Source of the DNA: Endotrypanum monterogeii
Lineage: Eukaryota; Euglenozoa; Kinetoplastea; Trypanosomatida; Trypanosomatidae
DNA: 43,197 nucleotides
Assembly: GCA_000333855.2 (NCBI GenBank)
Contig: CM007326.1
Span: forward strand, 193,805 to 237,001
Reading direction: 5' to 3'
Shown here: piece by piece, positions 17,755 through 30,000 of the stretch
How the letters are laid out: every line of letters begins with the position of its first letter
Position numbering within the stretch: position 1 is the stretch's first letter
Made by a program: the position numbers and the translations under genes
The notes under the pieces: model-generated
What the model saw: only the letters and a program-made list of their open reading frames with translations
What the model was told of the DNA's origin: nothing
Database searches by the model: none

Positions 17755-18854
17755 GTGTCTGCGTGTGTGTGTACTTGTGTGTGCGCGCGTTCTCTGTGCA
17801 GATGAAGAAGCAGGAAGAGGGGGAGGTGGGGGGCGGGTGACCCAGAGGTAAAATAAAAAAAGATGGCCATGGGTGCAGAGGGGGGGGGGACCATAATGGA
17901 AAAGGTGGTCGTCATATGGGACGAGGTGATGGACGCAAAGTTTCGATGATTCCACCTCCTCTTTTTTCAATGATGTCCCTTTTCTGATGACTGCCCTTAC
18001 CTCCTACTGCTGACTTGTGCTCTCTGTCCTGTGTAGAGGAACACACTCGCATCTCATCTTTCTCCATGCGTGATGGTGCCGAAAGACGCGGAGAGAAAGT
18101 TGATCCAGTACTATGCCCCCCTCCCCTCTCCCCCGTCGTCATCTGTCTATGTGTATGTGTATGTGTGGGGACACCACGAGGCTTCCTACCTCTTTTCTCT
18201 CACCAACGTCAGAGCCGCTGCTGGCGCTGGTAGTTGTGACGTAGCAATGTCATTAGGGTGACTAGAGCAATGTATCTCTACTGGTATCTCAAATCAGGGT
18301 ATTGAGCGGCGCCGCGTCGGAGCAGCCTGTGTGGGGCGTCACAGGCCCTGGCTATGTGTATAGCGTGCACGGCGTCGACGAGGCGCCCACACGCGTGCCG
18401 CACCCGACTCTGTTGTTCTCCTATCGTTATATGTGCGTGTGTGTGTGTGTTTGAGGACCCTGAACCATCTCCTTTCGAGGGAGATCCGCTGCGTGGCGGC
18501 CATAGCAACTGGGGCTGTTGTGGGGTGGTATCTTGTCGGCTTTGAGGCTGAGGCGGTGATGAGATGACCCGATCCTGCCGTCGATGCAAGGTGTCTCCAC
18601 TGCTGCCATCGCACCCCAGGATGGGCCGTGTATGTATGTGCGTGTGTGCGCAGAGGGGGAGGGGGTGGATCTGGTCGAGTTGCTGGCGTGGTGATGAAGC
18701 AGAATCATGGCGCTGAGGGAGGGGAAGATGAAGACATGAACGAAAGGCGGTCATGTCCCTTAATCCCTCTGTGCGCGCTGCCAGTCCTCACCCTTCCCCT
18801 AATCCTATTCGCTGTCTTTTCTATGGACGAGCTCATTTCGTTTTTCTCGGGGTC

Positions 18855-18892
18855 GATATATAAATATATTATATATATATATATATATATAT
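18855..18892. repeat. (TA)n microsatellite
   Basis: Imperfect TA followed by a perfect core at about 18869-18892. Confidence 0.9.
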
Positions 18893-19114
18893 TCGCGTGT
18901 CTGAATACATTCATCGTCTGTGACCGACGATTCCCTCTCGCCCCGTCCACCCTCGCCCCTGACTGCTCAGCTCTCACTCTCTATTTCCCTCTACTATTTT
19001 GTGTCTGTGTATATCGATATGCTCGAGCTTATTCCCAAAGTTTCTACCCAAAGAAAAAAAAAAAGTGAATGTGCCCATGTACGTACATAGGTTCAAACGC
19101 GCATCTGCACAGGC

Positions 19115-19137
19115 ATATATATATATATATATATATG
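19115..19137. repeat. (TA)n microsatellite
   Basis: About eleven TA units, roughly 210 nt before the next start codon. Confidence 0.93.
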
Positions 19138-19239
19138 TTTACATCTGCTTACTGTTCAAATTTTCACGGTATGTGTAATCGGAGCTTTTGCCTCGTTTAT
19201 TCGTACGTGCACATGCACCCCCCTTTATTTTTTTCTCGA

Positions 19240-19282
19240 TGACCTCATCACCTCATCTTTTTCTCTCTTTCTCCATGCTTAG
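19240..19282 (+). promoter_or_regulatory. Predicted spliced-leader acceptor of HAD/DUF89 gene
   Basis: A pyrimidine-rich tract ends in AG at 19281-19282. The 62-nt leader that follows is CA-rich and has no ATG before 19345. Confidence 0.6.
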
Positions 19283-19344
19283 CACTTCGCGTAACACACA
19301 TTTGAACCTACACACACACCCCACACAGCCACACAGTTATTCCA

Positions 19345-22344
19345 ATGAAGGGCATCGGTCGTCAATCTTTTCTTGTTGTGTTCGACTTTGATCACACTGT
19401 CGTGAATTGCAACACAGATGTGGTCATACCAACCGCTCTGGGACGGGGGGATATGCAAACGCGCATGATGGCAGAGGAACATCGGATGCAATGGACGAAT
19501 TTGATGGACACTGTCATCGCACCTTTCTCCAAAGATGAGCTCATCAAGGCGGCGCAGGACAGCGTCACGATCGATCCGAGGATGCCTGAAGTCTTTGCAT
19601 ACCTGATCGAGTCTCAGAAGCAGTACACCGTCGCAGCTCCTGGGCGGAATGCAACCGATGATGCACGTGCAGCGGTGGTTGAGGCCAACGTGCCGTTGTT
19701 TGTTGAGATGCATATTGCCAGTGACTCGAACCAGCTCTTCATCGATGCTTCACTCGACGCCCGCTTCCTAGGCGTGAAGGAGCACATATCGCAGATTCAC
19801 AGCAACCCCTACTATGACCTGACCGCTCCTGGCACGTCTCAGGATGCTGGCGTAAGCATTTGCCACGGGCCTGATCAGCCGGGGGGAAGCTCCAACGCAA
19901 GCGATGAGGCGGAGCGTTGTGCGAGATACAACCCAGGCATGGCGCGGAAGTCGCGTGTGTGCTGGTATGAGCCGCATGGTCACCGCTGCCCCTGCTGCCT
20001 TGTGTCTGGTAAGCCGAACATGTGCAAGTCGTTGATCATCGAGCGCCTGCTGCAAACCACGTCGCTCATAGACCCCACCATCATTTTTGTTGGCGATGGT
20101 GCCAACGACTACTGCCCCGTGCTGAATGTACTGCGACCGCGCGATTACATGTTTGCGCGCCGTGATTACCCGCTACACCACATCCTAGCCGGGCAGCTTC
20201 CGCTGGCCTCAGGGGAGAAGGGTGGCGCGGGCGTCGTGGGTGGATGCTGCCGCATTGGCCTCTGGGGGGATGCCGCAGAGCTGAAAGAACTTTTTCAGGT
20301 CTGTGTCGGGGGCCCTGGCGCACGGCTGCCGACCCTCGTCCGGTTTCGCGATGCGTCTGCGAAGGAGTTTCGCTCAGTAACGATGGCCAAGCGCATTCCG
20401 TCTGTACTGAAGCGAACTTTGGAGGAGAGTGGCAACGTAGCCGCCACATCTGAGAAGGGTCGCCGGCGCGTGATGGAGCTCATACGCAACGCCGAGGCAA
20501 ACGATTTGGTGCCGCCGCTGCCGGGCCAGGCATGCGTGCCGGCGTGGCTGCGCAACTATGCGTACGTGTCCGAGTACGACAACGTCCACGCCAACGATGT
20601 TTCGCGGCGAGTGAGTCCGGCGACGGCGGAGGGGGCGGTGCAGTGGATTGCACCGCGCTGGGGTCAGGTACCCTGGCTGCATGGGGAAATCTACTTCTAC
20701 CATCTCCTGTGGCAGTACCTGATGATGCGGGACACCGCCGACGAGGGTGCGACAGCAGACGAAGGGACGCCCTTCACGTTCAACATAATTACCCAGCACG
20801 CCATGCACAACCCACTGCTGTCAGGGGAGTGCGATATAACGTCAACACCGTGCGTTATCAGTCCGCCAGCGGTTGCGATGCAAGGCGAACGGGATGTGGC
20901 TGCGCTGGTGTGCAGGCCTGCCATTATGGCCGACAGCATCGTGGCGCGGCGTGTGCATCCCGGGTGCGATGGGCCTGCGCCTCTGGTGCCATATGCAGAA
21001 ATGGTGCGGCAGCCGAGCGGCAGCGTTATCCCGCCAGCTGCGTTGTTCTTCTCGGAGTACCGTGACATCTTTTCTCGGGAAAAGCGCGATGTCTTGATGA
21101 ACTTTCTGAACGTGCGCATCGTGCCAATGCTGGCGTGCCAGCCGTGGGACGCCGACCGCGACTACGGTGGCATCTTGCTGCGGTGGATGCTCTGGGGTAA
21201 CGGCATTGATCTCTCCATGTTCACCCTCGATCAGTTGACCAGTTCACAGGGAGAGGTCGCCGGTGGCGGGGGCGCGTCACACGGGTGCGAGGTGGCGCCG
21301 CTGCGGGAGGCGGAGAGGGCGGCATCCCTGGCGCAGGACTCGAATTTGGTTGGCAACGAGGTGGCGATGGTAGAGGATCACCTGCGGCTGCTGCTGGATC
21401 CCAACAACGCTGGCAACGGCTCTCGCCAGATAGATGTGGTGATGGATAACGTTGGTGTGGAATGCTTATCTGACTTGTGCTTCGGCCTGTGGTACATTAA
21501 CCAGGTCGCAAGGCTTGGCACTGCTACGACTGCCGGCGGTGCACGGGTTGTTTTTCATGTCAAACCAATGCCCTACTACGTCTCCGACGTGACGCCGCAC
21601 GATTTCGATCTGACACTCGCCATGTTGGAAGGCGCCTACACAGATGAGACCTTTGAGCCGGACGCGGCGAAGCGAGCGACACTGAAGGCGGTGCTAGAGC
21701 CCTTCATTGCTCAAGTTCAAGACTGCTTTGCGTCCGGCGCCTTTGCGCTCGACGCCGACACCGTGTGGACACAGCCCTCTGAGTATAGGGACTTGCCGCC
21801 ACGTGTGGTGAATCATTTCTTTACTCAACGGGTCTCTGCTTCAGCTTCAGCTGGCGGCAGTGGCGGCGGCGGTGGCTCCACCACCACTACCGCCAGCCCC
21901 GTCTCCTCAGCTACTGGGCTGTACCGCATGAACAAGTCGCACATCGAGGCCCGCAGTGGCCTTGTGATTTTCAAGGGAGACCTGAACTATCGCCGCCTGG
22001 TCGGGGACCGCTACTGGGATCGCTCCGATTTCTTGACCTCGCTAGCGAAGGAAGAGAGGCCGGACCTGTGCAAGGCCCCAGAGAGCTACACAGTAGAGGA
22101 GCAGGCCGTCGTGGCAGAGCTGACGCAGGACACACCGGTAGACGCGCTGATGGACTCACCAACGTTCTCTGAGGTGGTGTCGGCATACTGGCCGACGCAG
22201 ACCATTCCTGTGTGCTCGATCCGCACAATTAAGAGCGAGTGCTGTGTTGGTGTGCCTGGAAAGGTGAAGGCGAGGTTGGACCAACAGTTCGGACTTTCCT
22301 GGCGCATCAGTGGCAAATACGGCGAGATATTGTTTGCTTCCTGA
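19345..22344 (+). CDS. Fusion of PHOSPHO-type HAD phosphatase and DUF89/ARMT1-type phosphatase
   Basis: The 999-residue product joins two unrelated phosphatases. Residues 1 to about 340 match the PHOSPHO1/PHOSPHO2 branch of the HAD superfamily (known substrates phosphocholine, phosphoethanolamine, pyridoxal phosphate): nucleophile and acid-base D14 and D16 in FDFDHTVVN, motif II S126-D127, PNMCK at 224-228, and G250-DGANDYCP with D251 and D255. Residues from about 400 to the end match DUF89 subfamily III (human ARMT1, yeast YMR027W), metal-dependent phosphatases thought to remove damaged or surplus sugar phosphates: LWGNGIDLS (616-624), metal-binding D701 and N702 in MDNVGVE, D748 in YYVSDVT, K877 in FKGDLNYR, then RTIKSE near the end. 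Both active sites look intact. A Gly/Ser/Thr linker-like insert lies inside the second domain (encoded near 21840-21900). No signal peptide or membrane segment is seen, so it is probably cytosolic. The substrates cannot be read from sequence. Confidence 0.93.
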   Translation: MKGIGRQSFLVVFDFDHTVVNCNTDVVIPTALGRGDMQTRMMAEEHRMQWTNLMDTVIAPFSKDELIKAAQDSVTIDPRMPEVFAYLIESQKQYTVAAPGRNATDDARAAVVEANVPLFVEMHIASDSNQLFIDASLDARFLGVKEHISQIHSNPYYDLTAPGTSQDAGVSICHGPDQPGGSSNASDEAERCARYNPGMARKSRVCWYEPHGHRCPCCLVSGKPNMCKSLIIERLLQTTSLIDPTIIFVGDGANDYCPVLNVLRPRDYMFARRDYPLHHILAGQLPLASGEKGGAGVVGGCCRIGLWGDAAELKELFQVCVGGPGARLPTLVRFRDASAKEFRSVTMAKRIPSVLKRTLEESGNVAATSEKGRRRVMELIRNAEANDLVPPLPGQACVPAWLRNYAYVSEYDNVHANDVSRRVSPATAEGAVQWIAPRWGQVPWLHGEIYFYHLLWQYLMMRDTADEGATADEGTPFTFNIITQHAMHNPLLSGECDITSTPCVISPPAVAMQGERDVAALVCRPAIMADSIVARRVHPGCDGPAPLVPYAEMVRQPSGSVIPPAALFFSEYRDIFSREKRDVLMNFLNVRIVPMLACQPWDADRDYGGILLRWMLWGNGIDLSMFTLDQLTSSQGEVAGGGGASHGCEVAPLREAERAASLAQDSNLVGNEVAMVEDHLRLLLDPNNAGNGSRQIDVVMDNVGVECLSDLCFGLWYINQVARLGTATTAGGARVVFHVKPMPYYVSDVTPHDFDLTLAMLEGAYTDETFEPDAAKRATLKAVLEPFIAQVQDCFASGAFALDADTVWTQPSEYRDLPPRVVNHFFTQRVSASASAGGSGGGGGSTTTTASPVSSATGLYRMNKSHIEARSGLVIFKGDLNYRRLVGDRYWDRSDFLTSLAKEERPDLCKAPESYTVEEQAVVAELTQDTPVDALMDSPTFSEVVSAYWPTQTIPVCSIRTIKSECCVGVPGKVKARLDQQFGLSWRISGKYGEILFAS

Positions 22345-22357
22345 GAGAGGGAGTCCG

Positions 22358-22381
22358 TGGTGGTGGTGGGGGGGGGGGAGG
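22358..22381 (+). other. G-tract in HAD/DUF89 3'UTR
   Basis: Three GGT units run into eleven G (22368-22378), starting 14 nt after the stop codon on the sense strand. Confidence 0.5.
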
Positions 22382-22636
22382 TTTGAGAGGCAATCGCAGC
22401 GTTGCCTGCGTGCTCCGTTGATGGGGCGGTACCATGTGAGGTGACGTGCCCTCATGCTCTGCTCGTTTCTCCCTCTCTTTCCTGTTATATTCCCCTGAGA
22501 AGGGCGCGCTTGGTCTGCTGCTGCTGCTGCGGGGGGGGGCGGGGGCAAGGGACAAGGGACGCGCCGATGCAGCGCACCTGTCAAAGAGTGATGAAAAGTC
22601 GAGATGGCGCTCAGTTTTCATGTGTGCGCTTCAACG

Positions 22637-22665
22637 TATATGTATATATATATATATATATATAT
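22637..22665. repeat. (TA)n microsatellite
   Basis: TA repeat with one G interruption near its start. Confidence 0.93.
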
Positions 22666-23670
22666 GTCTGCGCGTGTGGAGTTGTTATTATTATTATTCG
22701 ACGCTTGTGCGCCTCTACAAGTATTTATCGGCCCCCCCCCCCTCCCTACACATCTATTCAGTCATCCCCTCCTCTCTACTGCAATGCACTCTCCTCCCTC
22801 TCTCAGAGGGAGGGGTTATGTGTGTGTGTGTGTGGAGAGAAGGATGGGGGGGGAAGGGGGAACTAATCCATTCTGCAGGAAAAAGCGGCAGCAATATCAG
22901 CATAAAGGAGGGAGGACAGAGAGTGGAGGAGGAGGGGGGGGGGAATAGAGTTGAAGAAGAAAGAGGAGACACTCTGTTCCACCTCCTCGAACCCCAGAAC
23001 AGTGTTGGTTAAGGGCATTGCTGTGTGTTGCATCTTTTGCAGGTTCTCCCCTCCCTCCCCTCCACACACAAAACTGTTTTGCTCCATACAGCTCCTCCTC
23101 CCTTTTCTTTATTCTATATGCCAGGTGAAACAGCAGGGTATGTTGTCTGCTGCATACATACTTGTGCTTCTGACGCGTATTGTCCTTGATATATCTACGA
23201 AACACATATTTGGCTAATGTGAACTAGCACACACGCTTTTGAGTGACAAAATAAAAATGGAACTTCGACCCTCCCAAACAAGGGGGGAGAAAAAATATAT
23301 TTTTTTGTGTAGATGGCCACGCCTACAGAGGTGACGAACTGTCCTCCTCTCTGAACTATAAAGTGTGTGTGTGTGTGTGTGTGGAAGACTTTGTACCCCT
23401 TTCTTGGGGTATGCAACTGAATGCAGCTAACTCCAACACACAGTACATGCATTCATTTATCTCATCCATCCTTCCCCTCTTCCCCCCTCTCCAGTCGGCG
23501 TTATTTTCGAGGATTGACCCAAGCAGACACCAGGTAGTTCTTCTCACCCGTCAGCGTGCAAGTTGGACCTCTCTCTATATCTCGTGTCACCACTCTGTGC
23601 GTGTCCTGCTTTCCTGCTGCTGCTCAATCGGGTAGTGTTTTGCCTGTGCTTGCTTTTCATTGTATTCTTT

Positions 23671-23710
23671 TACACACACACACAATATATATATATATAT
23701 ATATATATAT
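23671..23710. repeat. (CA)n(TA)n microsatellite
   Basis: A short CA run passes into about thirteen TA units, about 310 nt before the next start codon. Confidence 0.93.
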
Positions 23711-23869
23711 CTTTTCTTGGGATTGTGGGGCCTCGCCACGCTTTCTCTCTTCCTGTGTCCTTCGCTACCGTTCTAAGCTGTGGGCGTTGGCTGTACTGGT
23801 CAACTCATTCGTCGTCGTCGTCTGCAGCACTATTTCCCCTCTTCTTTATGTGTATGTTTCTGTGTCACA

Positions 23870-23898
23870 CCTCGCATTTGCTTTTCTGTATTTTACAG
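23870..23898 (+). promoter_or_regulatory. Predicted spliced-leader acceptor of membrane protein gene
   Basis: A pyrimidine-rich tract ends in TTTTACAG with AG at 23897-23898, giving a 5'UTR of about 123 nt to the ATG at 24022. Confidence 0.6.
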
Positions 23899-24010
23899 GT
23901 AGCCCTGTGAGGGTGCACCACTCTCCCTCCCACAACAACAACAACAAATAAAGCTAGGGGGAGTGTGGAAGGAGAGGAGAGGGAGGGAAAAAGAATAGGG
24001 AGCGGGCAAC

Positions 24011-24016
24011 ATGTGA
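24011..24016 (+). promoter_or_regulatory. Start-stop upstream ORF (ATGTGA)
   Basis: An ATG directly followed by TGA lies five bases before the main ATG at 24022 and is the first ATG after the predicted splice acceptor. The other genes in the window, as far as I can place their leaders, have no such upstream ATG. Confidence 0.6.
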
Positions 24017-24021
24017 GCAGC

Positions 24022-27000
24022 ATGTCTTCACTTAATCGACGACGGAAGCCTGAGACCAGTACATCGTGCTTCGATACGTTTGCTGCGCGTTCTTCATCTG
24101 TTCCCTACGTGGACAGTGTGCCAGCGAACGCTTCAGGAAGTCTTGCGTCCCAGTCCGAGCTCGCCACAACACCTCTTGCCTCATTTTTTCCCAAATGTTC
24201 ATCGCCTTCTTCAACTGGAGCGACCGCGGTAGGCCCCCGATGGGTGCTGTGTAGTGCAGAGGGGAGACACTGTCGTCGTCGAAGGCCAATGCTCTGGCTT
24301 CCTTGTATCATGCTGATCTTTGTAGCCGCGCTTGCCCTTCACAGCGGCTTGGCAAGCACCCGTAATGGGAGCGACGGTGGCGTTGGCATCTGCAGTAGCG
24401 GTTCTCGCCACAGGACCGCAGGAAGTACATCTGTGGGTGTGCGTTTTATCTGTGCGTTCGAAGAGCCCCTGTCCGCGGTGCCCCCGCAGCCGGGGGAATC
24501 TGTGCCGAATCTGGGGATCGACGACAAGAGGCAGCGGGGGACAGGTGAGTGTGCAGGGGCTGTCGGCTCACCTCCTGTGGGAGAGTGTGGCGATGCCGCC
24601 TACCCGGCCGGGGCGAGTGAAGACACAAACGGCCGGCACCAACGCTGGCACGATGCCTGGCGTGGGATACCTTTCAGCGGCCGAGGGCGTCGGCAGCGAG
24701 TCGGGGAGGACCCTGTCGGCCACCCCGATTGGCAGTTGATAGCCTCGGTCGACGAAACAATGAGGTCAGACTCCATATCTGCCACGCGGGCCGTCGAGCG
24801 GGCGGAGGCCGAGTCCCGCATATTCGAGGCGAAAGGTAGGACTCACAGCGCTGAAGGACTCGGTCACGCGCGCCGCACTGTTCTTCTTCACTATCCTCAA
24901 CAGCTGCACGGCGGCAGCCACCGTGATCGGCGGTCTTATGGCTACCCAAATGATGATGACAAGGGAGGCGCGGCAGGGGCGGTGCCATCGCCGGCCAGGG
25001 AGGCTCCTCGATATGAGGATGTCGGCAATGTGCAGGCAAATGTCGATGATGATTCGAGGGGAGTCTGCGGCGAGCACCAATACCCGAGAGGGGACGAGAA
25101 CGCCCGATATGCGAAGGAAGATGTAGAGCGTGTGGAGGAGGCGGTGTACGGCAGCTCAGAGTCGCGCACGACCCACGGCTGCGTCTATTGCAAGGACGCC
25201 CAGTCAAGGGATGACCACGCCCACTCCCCGTCTTCATCATCGGCGTGGTGGTTCTCACGTGGTAAAGTCTTCACCGGCTTTGGTTCCACGCCCTCTTCCG
25301 GGGCGCAGCAGAGCGTCCCAGCTGCAGCAGTCCCGACCACCGCGGGTGCATCGACCATCGTGAACAGAGAGGTGGCACCGCACGACAGCGTGATGCAGCA
25401 CTTGCTTCGTGACGCGGAGGCGCAGCGGCCACAGTACCGTTCCAGCTACCCGACGCTGCGTGAACTTGTGCAACAGCTTGAGCGCGCCGACGAGGACGAA
25501 AGGCGGGTGAGGCAGATGTGCTTCACCACCACTACTGCTATCCCAACCGCACGGGATGACGGGAAGTTCAGGGGTCGTGGGGCTACAAACAGTACCACCG
25601 CCGGTGTCAGGAGCAGCGGCAGCGGCAGCCGCTGTGGCAGTGGTTGTGCGTGCTCTCATCATAGATCCCTGAACACTTCCGGTAGCGAGTCGGTTCTTCA
25701 GGGGGCACCTGCGGCAGTCGACTCTTCTGATTTGTGCGGACGCCGCGCGAGTTCGCTGGACTGGGTGCAGTACCTCCGGTATGTGCCCCTGCACCCCATC
25801 GAGGAGGCCCTCAGGCACCTCGAGCACGAAGAGGACGACGATATGTTAATGGCGTTATTTTATGCCCCTGACTTGTTCACGGCGTACAACTACGTGCAGT
25901 GGATGCAGTTGATGGTGAGGGCGACCTGCCTGTTGCTGAGGGCTGGCGTGCTGGATCCCATCACGTACATCCGCGACGACGGCGTGGACCCCGTGTTTTC
26001 TAGCCAGATGCCCCCGAGTGGCGCCACAGAAAGTGCGAGGGGTAGCGACGGCGACAGCAGCAACAGCAGCTGTGGTTCTGATACTCACTGCAAGCGAGGG
26101 TCCTCTTCCTTCTGCAGTGATCTCGTGCTGCCCTCGTTAGAGGGCCTGCTGCGCCCGGAGGACATCAAGCGCATGCGGGAAAACCGTGTCCGCATCGCCA
26201 TCATTGACGGTTATTACCCTCATCGAAATATCAGCGACGCTGCTTGGCGAGTTCAGAGGGCAGGCACTGCCAATGCACCTAGGGAGAAGGGCGATGACGA
26301 GTTGAGCGGTTGCGGCGTCGATGCCCATCGGCGCGAGGTGGATGCGAACAGGTCAATGGATAGGGTGGAGGCGCCAACGGCAAGCGATATCGGCAACTGT
26401 GGTGTGATGGGGGGAGGAGGGGAGCAAGGTAGGCTACAGGAGTTTTTAAAGGCGGCGGTATCTCCGAGCGCACCACCTTTGCCTGGATCGTCAGAGCCCC
26501 CCACAACCAGGAATTCGGACGACCCTATGTTCTCAATTCGCACCGGTAGGCATTCTCCGATGTTTGTCCAGCACCGTGATGCCCTTCTCCGTCTGCTCTC
26601 TCTCGAGGATGGCGTGTCCGATGACTACCGTGAAGCGCCAGGGTCGGTGTCGTGGTTTGATCAGCAAGGCGGTGCCACCAAAAGGGCGAAGGCCACTGGG
26701 AATGGGCTGCGCGACGTGCACGCACGGCGTGGCCAGGACGCCGACGATGGTCAGGTGGATTGGTTAGAGCACAGAGTTCTCGAGGGACAGCAGCGACATC
26801 AGCAGCACGCCAATCGACTCCACGCACACAACGACACGATGATGGCAAGCGATGTGGTGAGGGATCTAGCGGCGAGCAGGACAGATGCGGAGCAACAGGC
26901 AGGGACAGTCCACAAGGACTCCATTGCAGTCAAAGCAACTGCGGTCGGTGACGACGCCGGTTTGCGTTTCCTGCCCTTCACCCCTCTCCGTGCAGAGGAG

Positions 27001-30000
27001 GCAGGCTTGAACACGAGCGACATGGGCAAGCTCAATCACACCAGCGGCTTCTTCGACGCACTGCAGCACTGCCTTGACGAGGTGCGGCAGCGAAGGCAGC
27101 GTCTCGTTGAGAAAATATTCAGCTGGGGTCAGGTGATGAAGTATCAGCTGCACGCCAACGCTTCGGCGCAGCGCATGGCTGGGTTCTCGTCAGGCAACCT
27201 CTGCGACCCGCGTTATCAAGCTGTGTGGCATTCGAGTCGCTCTGCTGCGACCACCGCAGCGGGCGGGAACGCTGTGGAGGACACCGAAGACGAGGAGGCA
27301 GTGGTCGAGTACGACGAGGCGCTCGAGGAGCCCAAAAGAAAGACAGCGGACTTGGAGGGGGACGCGTGTGACGTCAGTTGCACCTCTGCGTGGGGTGCAC
27401 AGTGCGTAGGTTGTACGTGTGAGCTCGCACCAGCGAATGTTTTATCTACTGTACTCAGGGCCCAGGGGGGGGGCATCGGCGAACCCCACACGGAGGCGTC
27501 ATCGATGCGCGCCGGCGATGCTGCCTCCACACAAGGGGCTAGATCATCAAGTAATGGTGTCTGTGGTGACGGGAAAGGTGCAGTGGACACGTTGAGTTTC
27601 GCTGAAAAAAAGATGCCGCCTTCTTGTGTCTCCGACAGCTGGCGTCGGCAATACACGACCGCGCGTCGTCACTACCTGCTGCGGCAGAGTCCACCGGTGC
27701 TGCTCTTCCCACGCAGGCAAGGCAGTAATCCTTATTTCTTTCCGCAGACGCTGCTGCGCTTCGTGCAGGTAAGTTTTCCCGAATCGAAAGTGCAGCTATC
27801 GCCACAGGAGCACGCGCGCCAGATGCAGTCCCGATGGGGATGCACGCCGGTGCGGAGCGACTCCAGCGTAGAGGGGGTCGGGATCGAACTGCCGACACCC
27901 GCCGGCGGTGCCCCTGTCCTGGGTAACACTCATGGCTGTGGTGGTGACGACAAGGCTAGCACAAAACTCAAAGGTGCTTGTGCGGCCGCGGCCGGTGGAG
28001 GGCAGCTTCAGAACCGATGCGCGCGTTTTTTCTCCTCTCCGAGAAGAAGTCATAACGGCGTGAGGGGCGCAGGCACCACACCGCCGTCGCCTAAGTCATC
28101 CTTCCCGACGTGGTTGACGTACCGCGTCGTGAGTGTACTCGACAACCCATTCAGCCGCATCGCCGTGGGGCATTTGCAGTATCACTTTCTCATCCACGGC
28201 CCGTCGTCGCCGACCTCGATTCTGGAGTTGCTTGTGGAGGAGTCCAGACGAGTGTCAGCCCCAGGCGAGCTGGAGATGCGCACGCAGCGCGAAAATCTCT
28301 ACCGCCTGGGGCGCCGGCAGTGGCTGAGGTCTCGTCCTCGGGTGTCTGAGGGGACGACCGCCGCGAACAGCGTTGAGGAGGTCAGTGGTGGTGGTGGCAA
28401 TGCTGAGGATGCTGGTAACGCCGACACCACAGCCGCAACGGAGACGAAGTCAGGGAATTACCCCCGCAGGACCGCTTTGCGCTTTCCGTATAGGCCCCCT
28501 CACCACGCGAACGGCGTATCCACCGACCACCACGAGCCCGGGGGGCCGGTCGATGGCCGCCGGCAACACGGCAGTCTCCACAGAAGCCACCAGCGCCCCC
28601 TCGAAGGCAGTGACCACCGCACCCGCAATGGGCCTGAGGATTATTTCTTCGAGCACGACAGTTCATTCCGTCTTGACCCAGAGCGGTTTGCTGAGGTGGC
28701 CCCCCTGACACTGAATTTTTTTCTGCGCACCCCGATGCACATCATCGAGGAGGAGGTGATCCGGCCGTTACAGCAGAAGGTTGAGGCTCTGCGTCAGGGG
28801 TTTTTGGAGGAGATCGCGAGGGAGGCACGCTCGTGTGGCCGTTGTGAAATCATAAGCGACCGCTACATGCAGTTGCTCACCTACGGCACGGATGCCCTCC
28901 ACATGAGGGGTACACAACAATCGGCGCCTGCCAGTGATTGTATGGCGGCTCCATACAGCGCAGAGCACTTGATAGAGAAAGCCCTGGATGTCGACACGAG
29001 GAGCGGTGCTTCGCACGTGTCGCTGAGGGATGATGAGTTGTCTACCTTACCCTACTGCTACACTGCCGACGGTCGGCGCCTTCTTGAAGCGCTTCGCAGC
29101 AGCGCAGCGTTGCGCGTCTGGCAATCTGCAGGGGATTTCCGGGAGCAGTACGTAGAGGCGTCCACATTGGGCACCTTCTCTGGCGTTAATGAAACGCGTG
29201 GGCCCATAAGGCCTCCACACGATCTCGCTTCTCTAGTCGAGTTGCTGCACCAACCATACGGTGCGCGCTACAACGATTCATCCCGAGTTCAGCCACTGTT
29301 ATCCTCGACAAGCCTCCGAGGACTTTCTGAGGCGATCACTAACGCCGCCGCCGTGCCCCTGCCGTTGATGACAGACGGCGACGGTTCGTCGCCCTTGACG
29401 CCCACAATTCTTTTGTGGGATCACAATGTAGCGAAGCTGGACGTTGCCTGCGACAGGCAGCCCGAGGGGCATCAGACGTTTCTCCTCCAACATGAGCGGC
29501 AACAGAAGCGTATGTCCATGCTCCGGCTGGCACTGGGCGAGTTGCTGAGGCGGACAGGTCGGGGATGGGCGAACGCGTTCTTCCAATTGATCCCAATCAA
29601 CTCCGAGGAGTCGCCGTTTGTGGATCCACTGTGGACAGAGCCATGCGAGACTGCCACTACTGTGCCTAACGGGAGTTCTGTGCCGCCGTCAACACCGCGA
29701 CGACCAAAGGAGTCTCTGAAGCACTTCAGCGCACATAATCTTGCAGTCGTGTATCTTTTCTTCAACGGCACCGCCGAGGCCTACTTCCGTAGGCACCCCC
29801 TCAACCAGCGTCGCATGAGTTTGTTGCAGCGGCTCGACGAGGCAGTGCGACTGGCGCGTCATTCGCGGTTGATTCGTCTGACGGCGACCGAGGAGGACTA
29901 CCGTGCCCAGTACGTCGACAGTGCCGTTCACGCTGTACCCCGGCGGCTCTGCATGTATCGTCAAGAGCGCACGCTTTTTTGCGGCTCGAGGCAGTCTTCG

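Larger units (their letters stand above)
17695..19344. other. Intergenic region carbonic anhydrase-HAD/DUF89 gene
   Basis: About 1.65 kb without a supported gene. It holds a T-run and G-runs just after the stop (17709-17760), further G-runs at 17819-17837 and 17881-17891, GT-rich bits near 18430-18450, two (TA)n tracts, an A-run near 19050-19063, and the splice tract at 19240-19282. Confidence 0.7.
22345..24021. other. Intergenic region HAD/DUF89 gene-membrane protein gene
   Basis: About 1.7 kb without a supported gene. It includes a G-run just after the stop, a short (TTA)n at 22686-22700, a C-run at 22731-22742, G/A-rich sequence at 22903-22970, (GT)n at 23364-23381, two (TA)n tracts and the splice tract of the next gene. 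Overlapping ORFs between 22400 and 23220 contain YIYIY repeat translations and are dismissed. Confidence 0.7.

Noticed and set aside
22402..23217. Small genes after the HAD/DUF89 gene
   Set aside because: Overlapping frames run through TA, GT and G repeats and give repeat-derived peptides.
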